Position numbers and translations under genes: made by a program. A stretch of 64,000 nt of DNA, taken from Petrosia ficiformis (lineage: Eukaryota; Porifera; Demospongiae; Haplosclerida; Petrosiidae). A model generated the notes under the pieces. The model saw only the letters and a list, made by a program, of their open reading frames with translations, was not told the DNA's origin and searched no databases. Where the stretch lies: NCBI GenBank assembly GCA_947044365.1, contig OX345636.1, forward strand, positions 51,702,746 through 51,766,745, written 5' to 3'. Below, piece by piece: positions 44,042 through 52,720 of this stretch; position 1 is the stretch's first letter; every line of letters begins with the position of its first letter.

Positions 44042-45842
44042 TTATTCTAAGCTAATACCTCTCTTCTCTTGTGTAGTGTTTGATGTCTCTTGTAACCTCC
44101 TCCTCCTTTCTTCTTGTTTTTGTTCCCGTAGTGCTTTTCGCTCCTCCTTCAGTTTGAGGGCTTCTGCTTTCTTTCTTGCTTTTTCATTGATCTCATAACG
44201 ACACTCTTCACTAGTTATTACTCTAGCAGTTGACTTCGGCAGAAAGGTAGGATTTTTTGTAACTGGTGGAATAGTGGCAAGAACCTTTGATACAGCAGTG
44301 TGAGACGAAGGTTGTGGTACTGTACTCTTTCCACAAACTTGTAGTGACAACCAGAGATTGTACCTTTCGTTAGTTGTAACATCATATCCTTCTTCCTTTC
44401 TTCTGGCAAATAATGCTACTTCTTTGTGAGTAAATGGTCGATCAAGTGAGGATAACAAATCATTTTCAGACTCAGATACTGACTCCTCTTGGGTTGAATC
44501 ACTGTAAAGAGGGGTAAGAGGAGCAAGAGTGTGCTCTGATGATCGTATTGATTGACGAAGTGGAGTAAATAAAGGTATGAATTTTAGCCCTGTTCGTTCA
44601 CATATTGTAGGAGGTTTGGATGGACTCTTTGGCAATAGTCTGTATCGATCAATTGGGTACACACCTGTCACTTTGAAACCTGCTACAATATTAAGGGGAG
44701 TCATTGCCTTCATCCAGGCATGACCAAATAAAAAAGAGAACTGAAAGCGTGTTACAACTTTGCCTGGATTAGCCAGCATATATGAGTGGCATTCCTCCCT
44801 CCAAGCCCTCTTCAAAGGACTAAAGACACCCTTATCCAACGGCTGAGTCTTATGGGTACTATGGGGAGGTGAACAGAATACAATTACTTGCTCTTCTGCT
44901 GCTTTGTTTACAAACAATGGAGAGAAGTGGCTTGAATGACCGTCCATAAGCAGCAAAAGTGGCCGGGCTGGAGGAGCATAAACCAAAAAATGGTTAATAA
45001 ACCAAGATTCAAAGATCTCCATGTCTATCCACCCGCTGTCACTGAGGCCATACATGGTGCCTGGTACCTCTCCTATGGTCAGGTCTGGCTTTAGCATTTT
45101 CCTGTCGAATATGACAAGTGGAGGAATAGCATACCCTCCAGCATTACAACAAGATAAAACAGTGATCTGGGTTCTTTCACTGCTTGAAAGGGAAGATGGA
45201 TGTTTTTCTCCTTTCTTGGATACAACTTTCGGAGGCTTTGGGTTGAGTGGAAAACCAGACTCGTCCAAGTTGAAGATCTGGCAGGGTCGATCACAGATTT
45301 CACATTCTAGCAGTGTTCTTTCTAGTAGCTCAAAGTAATGCTCAATCATTGTTTCTGAAGCACCTAGTATACGAGAGTGTGTCAGTGCTTTGGGATTGCG
45401 AAGACAAAGATCTTTGTCGAGATCGAAATGACTTCCACCAACTGGGTGAAACAGTTACTTCAAGACCTTTATTGTCAACAATAGCCTGTACAATTTCAAT
45501 CACTTCCTTTACTGTGCAAGAATAACCGACTGATGTCATTCCGATAAGAAAACTTACAAGCTCATCTTCTTCAGTTGCAGTCAGGTATGCTTTTGGTCCA
45601 CTTTTAGCACCAGATGTTATTCATCCACTAATGTGGTCATGCAGTGTGGATCGTGGAATGGCATACTCCTCAGCGGCTCGCCTAACAGACATTCCCTTAT
45701 GAACTGCGTCACAAGCTCGCTCCAAACCATCATCATTCCAACTCTTGTAACTGCAAGGACGACCAAGACCACTTTTAGCATGTACAAAATGGGACTGTCC
45801 TTTAGAACGGACCACACGCTCACATAAAGGAACAGATGCCAT
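44042..45842 (-). pseudogene. Broken pogo-family transposase with pipsqueak HTH and DDE domain
   Basis: Reading on the minus strand from ATG at 45842: a pipsqueak-type helix-turn-helix (SVRRAAEEYAIPRSTLHDH) is followed by an in-frame TGA at 45621-45623. After it come a second HTH/CENP-B-like segment (ATEEDELVSFLIGM) and a frameshift at about 45405-45435. The DDE_1 nuclease is intact from 45349 to 44042. Its acidic triad is visible: Asp in NLDESGF (45263-45265), Asp in LLMDGHSSH (44942-44944) and Asp in TQPLDKGVF (44834-44836). A basic C-terminal tail (KARKKAEALKLKEERKALRE) ends the frame. The nuclease would cut transposon ends; one nonsense change plus one frameshift make this copy inactive, but it is otherwise well preserved, so recent. 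Confidence 0.9.
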
Positions 45843-45960
45843 ACTAAAATTGACTGAAATATAAAAGGCAGAGCTGAATAATTGACAAGTGGGCAGTCTG
45901 GGTTCAAGCTTATCAAGAAAGTGGTATACACTACTAAATAATTGACTTAAATCCCCATTG

Positions 45961-46223
45961 CAGGGTTTCATACAGGAGTTTTTGCTTGGGGGGAGTCTAA
46001 GCCTGAGCATTGGGCACGAATTATTTTAAAATTTAATTATGCAATTTTGAACACCATGTGCTTGTAAAATGATGGATATATCTGTCTTGCAAAAGCAACC
46101 TTTAGAACAATCTACTAAGGAAGATGAGGCTTCTTCACAAAAGTCTACAAGCCAAGAACAGCCTTGAGGCTTGAGGAAGAGGGGGGACTGAACTCAGTTA
46201 ACACCCCCCTGTATGAAACCCTG
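45961..46223. mobile_element. 263-bp MITE with CAGGGTTTCATACAGG ends
   Basis: CAGGGTTTCATACAGGA on the left and its near-exact complement (CCCTGTATGAAACCCTG) on the right define the ends; one mismatch in 17. It lies just upstream of the transposase start, so an apparent 50-residue N-terminal extension of the HTH frame is MITE-derived and not real. Confidence 0.85.
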
Positions 46224-46951
46224 TATGCACAAAGTTTCTTGAAAATAACATTTTTAAAATCCTTTTTTCCTTATTTGTACTCTTTAGTATATGAAGTCTA
46301 TGAATGGAAGGTATTTATGCTAAACAACTCACGATAATTATTAGACTGGTTAACTAGTTATTGTTCACTCTAGTACCCTGAATCTGCGAAACTCCAAGAC
46401 CAGTGTGACTGTGTCGGTATCTATTAAAAATAGATGTAATAGCTATGGTTATCATCAGTTATACATGTATATGTACCGTTCACTTGTACCCTGAGCCTGC
46501 AAAGAGCAATGTCAGTATCTCAGGACTATTAAATATAAGCTAAAGTTATTGTGAATTAATACATGTACACGTATCATTCACTCTTTACTCTGAGCCAGCA
46601 AATCTAACTGTAAGAAGTGTCTATTAAGAATAGTTAGTTAATTGTAGGTATTATGTTTGCTCTGGTACTACGCTGTGAACCTGTACTGTAAGAGCAGTGT
46701 CACTATGTCCTATATTGAGCATATTAATTTCCTAGTTATTGTTGTACATCATGTTAATACACATACCGTTCACCCTGGTAGTTTTGTAGAACCAGATTGT
46801 TTATCTATGATTTATGGATGATTAACACTTTACCCCAATGTGACTAATTGACCCATACCCATAAACTGAAATTTTCCTGTTTCCTTTTTTTGTGATCAAC
46901 TATAATAATATTGTGTTAATTTACACTTACACTATGTGATAATCTATACAG

Positions 46952-47029
46952 GTGTACACCTAACTTCATCCAAGGAACTTAACAAGGGAGTCGATTATCA
47001 CGATTTCGCAACTCTTCTCCACTTCTCAG
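46952..47029 (+). CDS. Calx-beta domain exon fragment
   Basis: Acceptor AATCTATACAG and donor GTAGAT bound 78 bases in phase 1-1. The peptide VHLTSSKELNKGVDYHDFAT then LLHFSG matches the Calx-beta strand pattern (a-GxDYxxxxxxLxFxxG). Calx-beta domains are calcium-binding immunoglobulin-like folds in extracellular adhesion proteins and Na/Ca exchangers. It lies inside the inverted arms of the neighbouring transposon segment, upstream of the other Calx-beta exons. Confidence 0.65.
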
Positions 47030-47159
47030 GTAGATATACTAGTACACACGTGGAGATATAGCAGCAGTGCAGCACTCTGGCACAGACCACAGAGCATGCG
47101 CAGTATAATTATATTTTTTATAGTAGAGGGTGGAGCTGGTACAGAGTTTTGAAGATCCC

Positions 47160-47489
47160 AGTAATTACGGATACTAGTGCTGTGTATCTGCTTTATACGT
47201 ATGTGTAGTTCCAACATCCTTCGAGGAACTCTTGTAGAGAAATTATTGTATATGTCCGAATATTGGGTGTCCGAACATTGGCCTATTTACTCGTTCTAGA
47301 AATCAGTCACGTTTGCACAAAGGTAGCAAGCGCACTGGATTATTGTTTGCTTCTGCTATAGTGCAATGACAGTCCTACCTGCTGGTAATGAGAACAGTGT
47401 TGCTCCTTCTTTCGTTGCCAGTTAAGAGCCGGTGTCCGTCAGTTCAGCATGATTGTCCGATAAAGCAGCTGTTCGAAATTTGACTTTGG
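47160..47489. other. CG-containing unique sequence inside the right inverted arm
   Basis: A stretch with repeated TGTCCGAA/TGTCCGAT motifs (TGTCCGAATATTGGGTGTCC) and above-average CpG. It resembles transposon subterminal or 5' untranslated sequence; no gene is seen. Confidence 0.4.
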
Positions 47490-47794
47490 GAGCGTTTACT
47501 GTCGGCATGCAGGGTTAAATTATTTTCATTTCTTGGGTACCTTGGTACTTCTCTGTGCTCTACCTATTAATGGTTGCAAAATTTCTAAAAGTTGTTTTAT
47601 GGTGGAGCACTGGCGTCCGATTGATGGGCGTGACCGATATTTGACCGTTTACTCTAAATGATAGGTATGTACTGGTAATGAATACGTAGTATTACTGTGT
47701 GTTTTATGGGAATCAGTGTATTGATATTGGTTTGTACATGATCTAAAGAGCCAGATTTCCATCATACACTGTGTATTTATCATTACAGAATGCT

Positions 47795-47945
47795 TATATT
47801 ATTATGTATGTATGTACGTATGTATGTAAACTATGTATGTATGTATGTATGTATGTAAACTATGTATGTATGTATGTACATGTATGTATGTATGTATGTA
47901 TGTTTGTGTGTATGTATGTATGTATGCATGTATGTATGTATTATT
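47795..47945. repeat. (TATG)n microsatellite
   Basis: Interrupted TATG repeats preceding the first duplicated Calx-beta exon. Confidence 0.97.
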
Positions 47946-47964
47946 TACTTCTTTTATTAATTAG

Positions 47965-48099
47965 GATGATGTTCCAGGTCTAATTGCTGTATGCTTCCCT
48001 TGTATCTGATGACACACCTGTGCCTCTAGGTGATCACACTACATCACAATTATTAAGTAATGATAATCCAAATGGACTAGTCAACTTCCCTTCTAATAC
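47965..48099 (+). pseudogene. Calx-beta exon copy 1, frameshifted
   Basis: Starts after acceptor TTATTAATTAG and ends at an intact donor GTAAGT. It is homologous to the exon at 49111-49340 but lacks 95 bases in total (a 20-base deletion, an in-frame 69-base unit and 6 bases), so the frame is shifted and the equivalent of CAA is TAA. The downstream coding part (GTGATCACACTACATCACAA) is otherwise well conserved. A non-functional duplicate. Confidence 0.75.
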
Positions 48100-48109
48100 G
48101 TAAGTACTT

Positions 48110-48409
48110 ATATATACATACATACATGCATGCATGCATCCATACACACATACATACATACATACTATGATACACACATACATGCATGCATCCAGACATA
48201 CATACATACATACATACATACATACATACATACATACATACATACATACATACATACATACAGTATGTATGTATGTATGTATGTATGTATGTATGTATGC
48301 ATGTATGTATGTATGTATGTATGTAACTATGTATATATGTATGTATGCATGTATGTATGTATGTATGTATGTATGTATGTACATGTATGTATGTATATAT
48401 GTATGTATG

Positions 48410-48443
<34 letters not shown>

Positions 48444-48518
48444 TATATGTATGTACCTATATATGTATGTATGTATGTACATACTGTATGTATGTATATA
48501 TTCATAATTATATGTATG

Positions 48519-48552
<34 letters not shown>

Positions 48553-48862
48553 TGTATGTACCTATATATGTATGTATGTATGTACATATGTATGTATGTA
48601 CGTATGTATGTATGTACCTATGTACGTATGTATGTATGTATGTATGTATGTATGTATGTATGTATGTATGTATGTATGTATGTATGTATGTATGTATGTA
48701 TGTATGTATGTATGTATGTATGTATGTATGTATGTATGTATGTATGTATGTATATATGCATGTATGTATGTATGTATGTATGTATGTATGTATGTATGTA
48801 TGTATGTATGTATGTATGTATGTATGTACGTGTATGTATGTTTATATGTTTATCTCTATGTA
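48110..48862. repeat. Very long (CATA)n / (TATG)n microsatellite
   Basis: About 150 bp of CATA units meet about 600 bp of TATG units head to head near 48260, forming a palindrome-like junction CATACATACAGTATGTATG. All frames remain open, giving long spurious ORFs on both strands. Confidence 0.98.
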
Positions 48863-48867
48863 TTCAG

Positions 48868-49036
48868 GTACCATTCGAGTGGTATATCAAGGAGAAGCTA
48901 GTTCTCCAATGGGAATAGGTTCACAGAATTTTAATGCTGAACCTGGTATTGATTTTAATGATGATGTGATGTCTATTGATATAGAAGAAGGAGTAGCCTC
49001 AACTGTAATAGAGATTCCTGTAATTGATATAAGCTT
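48868..49036 (+). CDS. Calx-beta domain exon
   Basis: Acceptor ATGTATTCAG and donor GTGAGA. The open frame encodes TIRVVYQGEASSPMGIGSQN, then GIDFNDDVMSIDIEEG and TVIEIPVIDISL. This is the standard Calx-beta order: x-V-x-Y strand, GxDF, an acidic turn with EG, and the xTIEIPVIdD-type strand. It would join to the following DGVPE exon by domain logic, but the splice phases as read (two leftover bases versus phase 0) do not fit, another sign of damage or of a missing exon. Confidence 0.8.
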
Positions 49037-49110
49037 GTGAGATAGGAGGACGAGGGAATATGACTTTATTATAAATGATTATTTACTCATCTTGTTCTTT
49101 TATTAATTAG

Positions 49111-49340
49111 GATGGTGTTCCAGAAATGATAGAGTTTTTTAATGTCCAATTGCTGTATGGATCCCTTGTATCTGATGACACACCTAGGATGATGATGATA
49201 GAGTTTTTTAATGTCCAATTGCTCTATGCATCCCTTGTATCTGATGACACACCTGTACCTCTAGGTGATAACACTACATCACAAATAATTATATTAAGTA
49301 ATGATAATTCAAATGGACTAGTCAACTTCCCTTCTAATAC
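49111..49340 (+). CDS. Calx-beta exon copy 2, with internal 69-nt duplication and mutated donor
   Basis: After acceptor TATTAATTAG the frame reads DGVPEMIEFFNVQLLYGSLV, then a second MIEFFNVQLLYASLVSDDTP, then VPLGDNTTSQIIILSNDNSN and GLVNFPSNT. The DG.PE...F.VQL strand and the I-x-x-DN-x-x-GLVNF end are typical of Calx-beta. An in-frame 23-codon tandem duplication begins at 49126 and 49195. The splice donor reads ATAAGT where the first copy has GTAAGT, so normal splicing would fail here. Confidence 0.8.
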
Positions 49341-49349
49341 ATAAGTACT

Positions 49350-49524
49350 TATATATACATACATACATACATGCATGTTTGGATACATATATACATACAT
49401 ACATACATACGTATGTTAGTACGTACATACATACATACATACATACGTACGTACGTACATACATACATACATACATACATACATACATACATACACACAC
49501 ATACACATACATACATACATACAG
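49350..49524. repeat. (CATA)n microsatellite between Calx-beta exons
   Basis: Imperfect CATA/CGTA repeats starting right after the exon end, mirroring the arrangement behind copy 1; exon and microsatellite were duplicated together. Confidence 0.97.
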
Positions 49525-49663
49525 TATCAGTGTCTCAGAGGATGTTGGAACACTCAGTATTGATGTATCAAGAGGACCCGGAACATTTGGTTAGGTCTCG
49601 GTAGAATATTTCATCACTCATGTTGATACAGATCAGAACGATTTCTTTGCCAAGTGTGTGGGA
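49525..49663 (+). pseudogene. Calx-beta exon with in-frame stop
   Basis: Acceptor CATACATACAG. The frame continues correctly from the previous exon (split codon AC|T) into ISVSEDVGTLSIDVSRGPGT+FG, then TAG at 49592-49594, then VSVEYFITHVDTDQNDFF in the same frame to donor GTGAGT. The V-x-x-E-x-x-G-x-x-x-V-R and V-x-V-x-Y-x-T strands of a Calx-beta domain flank the stop, so the TAG is a nonsense change inside coding sequence. It could instead be a sequencing error or an allele. Confidence 0.75.
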
Positions 49664-49868
49664 GTGAGTTTTATTAGTAATATAATATATAAATTTATAT
49701 ATAATTAATTATCACTGAACTAAACAGGGTGCTAGTAACATGCATGTATGGAAGGCCATCACCCTGCTATAAAAGCCTAGCAGCCTGCAGTGACGTCTGA
49801 TATAATTATATGTACAATATTACATCATAGGTAGATTACATATAACGTATATACACAGACGAACACAG

Positions 49869-50050
49869 TTCATAACAGATGATATTGTCAATGAGTGTGC
49901 TGTAGCTTGTGTTATGGCTTATTCAATATGCAAGGCAATTGTGGCAGGCACTGAACCCTCTGTGTGTGAGATATACATTAATGGGACCGGTAATGTTTGG
50001 AAGTGTTGCCAGAACCAATGTACAGTATTATGAACCAATTGAAGGACAGG
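49869..50050 (+). CDS. Cysteine-rich exon candidate, possibly PAN/apple-like, possibly frameshifted
   Basis: After AACACAG the frame reads FITDDIVNECAVACVMAYSI, then CKAIV, CEIY and a CC pair, reaching TGA at 50031. The spacing of the first cysteines (ECxxxC...C...C) recalls PAN/apple-type extracellular domains, a weak match. A consensus donor (CAG|GTAAGT) sits at 50050 in a different frame that reads NVQYYEPIEGQ. So either another frame is real or a late frameshift separates the two. Confidence 0.35.
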
Positions 50051-50067
50051 TAAGTGTATGTGTAATA

Positions 50068-50165
50068 CATACATACATAAATACATACATATGTATGTAT
50101 GTATGTACATACATACATACAATGTACATACAGTACATACATACATACATACGTACATACATACA

Positions 50166-50196
<31 letters not shown>

Positions 50197-50200
50197 CCCT
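50068..50200. repeat. (CATA)n microsatellite
   Basis: Interrupted CATA/TATG repeat just after the exon candidate. Confidence 0.97.
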
Positions 50201-50395
50201 TATTTATCATTTTTGCACATGCATTTGTTCAATGTAATATCACATATAGCAATTCACACTTACACATGTAACATTATTCACTTGTGACTGTGTTAGTGTG
50301 TACATTTACATGTACATGTACATTTCACATGTACATAAATGTACCATACACTTGTACAGTGCTCGTAATAACATCCAATTGGCTATTTTTTCTGG

Positions 50396-50735
50396 ACATT
50401 GTGAATAGACTATGACAACATAAAAGTTTATTGTCGTGAGAGTGATAAGAACTTTTGGTAATTACATAATTAGGTTTGACATTTATTGTGCTAGAGTATA
50501 TTTTCAGTCCTACTTACTTCAACTATCAACAGACACTATTAGACTCTTATATTATTATTAAGTCACTACCTCTATTGTTAAAGTATTGTACTTGTATTGT
50601 TTTGGTATACATTTTCATAATAATTATTATGTCTGATCATTGTGAATATATGGGATACACTGTGCTGATGAGACCCAATAGGTTGAAACAATCTGATCAG
50701 TGTACATGTACACGTACAATGTATATTCAGATTGT
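50396..50735 (+). repeat. Inverted-repeat family, copy 1 (left flank of the 360-aa ORF)
   Basis: Bases 50396-50650 are matched in reverse by 53737-53968 with shared blocks TTGTGCTAGAG, TATTTTCAGTCCTACTTACT, AGTCACTACCTCTATTG and ATAATAATTATTATG. The outer part (GGGATACACTGTGCTGATGA) is matched in reverse near 56545-56570. Copy 1 has a 52-base insertion relative to copy 2. Confidence 0.8.
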
Positions 50736-51637
50736 CCACAGTTGCCCTTTAATACCAATTATTTTTTAATTCTAACTAAAGTTTTAAAAGTCACTCTCAT
50801 ATGCACACACACCAAAGACACTTGTTATGAAATCTAGTCTATAGAGTGAACTATCACAAAGTCAATGTACCAATTGTGATTATAATCTTAAAATGATGCT
50901 AACATTGATAAAGTATCACTTAGTATCCATTAATCTTGATATCACCTAGTACTTTATAGAGCCAATCAGACGTGTACATGTGTAAAAGTCACCAAAACAT
51001 TAAAAACTTTGGGCGTATATGTGAATGTACATGTAGTGTGCATGGCAGGCCCAATAAATGAAATAATAATTATTAAGGCTAATAATTAATTTCAAGCTTA
51101 AGTCATCAATCTCTGCAAAAGTGTTGCTTTTAACATTCTATCAAATTTGAATCTGATAAAATTTATGAACTTCCTCCATAATTTTCAAGCCTTTAGCAGT
51201 TTAAGCTAGATACATTCCAGGTTTAGTATGTTCCAAACCTATTATGATGACTAATTCATTCATTTGCCCACATATAACAACATCTGTATTTAGGTCACTA
51301 ACACCATGTCTGCTTTATTCTGTCGGTCTCCGTCAGGTGTTCTTTCCATTAATTTTTTTTTTCTACAATTAATTGCATTCCTCTCTGTCTTTGTCTCTCT
51401 GATGTTCTGTTCTTATTCTTTGTTTTACTTATTTTGGTTCTTCACTCAGTCTATAATAATTGTTCTTGCTAGCGTACATGATAAAACTCCATTTGCAAGA
51501 TTGTTGGCAGGGTTTCACCTTGTTTGCACGTTACGTGTTGCCACGGTAGTCAGGCGTGGCTGGACACACATACATACACATATAGGTGCTAACATACACC
51601 TAGAGATTCAGTTGTATCTGGTTGTTGTTAAAATAGG

Positions 51638-52720
51638 TTGTCTAATTTGTACCTGATGTCTCTTAACCCCAGTTTAGAAGAGAACGTCAACGTTTCAGAA
51701 GAGTCGGATAACTCGGATCATCAAACAGAGCCCGTATCAAAAAGGCCAAATTTGTGTAGCGAAACCATTATTACTGAAATTGTTAAGGGTAACAAAATAT
51801 TGTGTACGTCGACAAGGGAGAAATCTTTCAAATCAGTAGAATATATTCACATAAAAGATGAGGTCCAGAAACTATCTCTAGAGGAATTTACACTACATCC
51901 AGTGTTTTCCGTAGATTTACTAAACTTACAGGTAAACCTGGGATCTGTAACATTTAAAACAATGCCAAATATTATTGACGACTTCGTTGACAAAGCGAAG
52001 GTAATAAGAGATGCCATTTCAGAATTGTCAAGTAAAAACTATGAAAAAATAATACCTATAGAATTCTCCGCAAGAGAGGGAACAGACGCAGACTCGGATA
52101 ACGGAGTAAACGTACCCGATATAGCCCGAACAAACCCTTTCACAAAGGAGAATTTGGCAGTAATAAATGCTTTTTATTTGGAGTTGTACAAAAACTATCG
52201 ACGGGCAAAACAATGTAGTTTCCAAAACGCTTATGGAAAATATTTTTTTAGTTCTCTGGGGACGTTTGTAACATTATTGGACGAAACGTCTAGATGTGAA
52301 AGTTTTCATAGCACAAACACTCACGGTGTTTACCAACCAGGATCATTGAAAGTTACATGGGTAACAAAAGCTCATCAAACAAGACATGGAAGTAGCGGTG
52401 TAGTTGAAGCGGAACAAGAGAGAGTTGTGTGGGATGCTGTGAAGAACATTTACATTATAACTGGAGAAATTAAGTCAAGTGATCATGAGCCTGCGTTTTT
52501 TCAGGTAAAAGAACAAATGATTGGTTTGTTGAAAGCCAATCAAACAGCAATATTGGGTTTGGTGGTTTGGCCAAGTGAAATTTTGCCCATAATTTTGAAG
52601 CGCTCTGGTAATGTAATGAAATGGTATTTCATACAAAGAGTGAAAGTTGGTGAAGAAGCATACTTCTCAGCTTTAGCCGATTTGTATATTAGTTTTATTC
52701 ATTTAATAGATTTATTTTGA
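51638..52720 (+). CDS. Intronless 360-residue protein, family unknown, possible PD-(D/E)XK-like fold
   Basis: An uninterrupted frame of 360 codons in a region where real genes are split. The likely start is the Met at 51638 or 51656. The N-terminal 40 residues are acidic (EENVNVSEESDNSDHQTEPV) and end with a basic KRP. The middle is helical (FVDKAKVIRDAISELSSKNY). The last third has an alternating pattern, VVWDAVKNIYIITGEIKSSD then FQVKEQM, followed by hydrophobic strands. D-x(n)-E-x-K followed by Q in a helix is the signature order of PD-(D/E)XK nucleases; this is a pattern match only. Codons with CG (TCG, ACG, CGA) are commoner than in neighbouring genes. It is flanked by inverted repeats, so it may be mobile-element encoded. 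I do not recognise the family. Confidence 0.6.
   Translation: MSNLYLMSLNPSLEENVNVSEESDNSDHQTEPVSKRPNLCSETIITEIVKGNKILCTSTREKSFKSVEYIHIKDEVQKLSLEEFTLHPVFSVDLLNLQVNLGSVTFKTMPNIIDDFVDKAKVIRDAISELSSKNYEKIIPIEFSAREGTDADSDNGVNVPDIARTNPFTKENLAVINAFYLELYKNYRRAKQCSFQNAYGKYFFSSLGTFVTLLDETSRCESFHSTNTHGVYQPGSLKVTWVTKAHQTRHGSSGVVEAEQERVVWDAVKNIYIITGEIKSSDHEPAFFQVKEQMIGLLKANQTAILGLVVWPSEILPIILKRSGNVMKWYFIQRVKVGEEAYFSALADLYISFIHLIDLF

Larger units (their letters stand above)
43387..47570. mobile_element. 4.2-kb segment bounded by 81-bp inverted arms, with pogo/pipsqueak transposase
   Basis: The arms 43387-43467 and 47490-47570 are reverse complements with two mismatches in 81; both outer ends read TTAA (outer TTAATAGGTAGAGCACA). 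Inside lie subterminal tandem repeats on both sides (43480-44010 and 46340-46790, sharing GAACCTGTAGGAGCAGTGTC-like units) and a broken pogo-type transposase on the minus strand. Pogo elements normally duplicate TA, which is compatible with TTAA here. A problem: a Calx-beta-like exon (46952-47029) lies inside the arms, so the arms may not be the ends of the transposase element, or the element has captured host sequence. Confidence 0.65.

Noticed and set aside
45021..45338. Plus-strand 105-residue frame opposite the DDE domain
   Set aside because: Shadow of the transposase coding strand; no independent features.
45842..46010. N-terminal extension of the HTH transposase frame up to 46010
   Set aside because: The upstream part is the inverted end of a CAGGGTTTCATACAGG MITE; the ATG at 45842 is the sensible start.
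48034..48918. Several long overlapping reading frames on both strands rich in Cys-Met-Tyr-Val or His-Thr-Tyr-Ile
   Set aside because: They are translations of the CATA/TATG microsatellite, which has no stop in any frame; only the tail of one (TIRVVYQGEAS...) is real Calx-beta exon.
49730..49800. TATA-like CTATAAAAG as a promoter
   Set aside because: Lies inside the Calx-beta locus between exon candidates; a single TATA-like string in AT-rich DNA is not evidence.
51306..51656. 116-residue hydrophobic frame upstream of the 360-residue ORF
   Set aside because: Composition is explained by a pyrimidine-rich tract; no signal peptide cleavage pattern or family resemblance.
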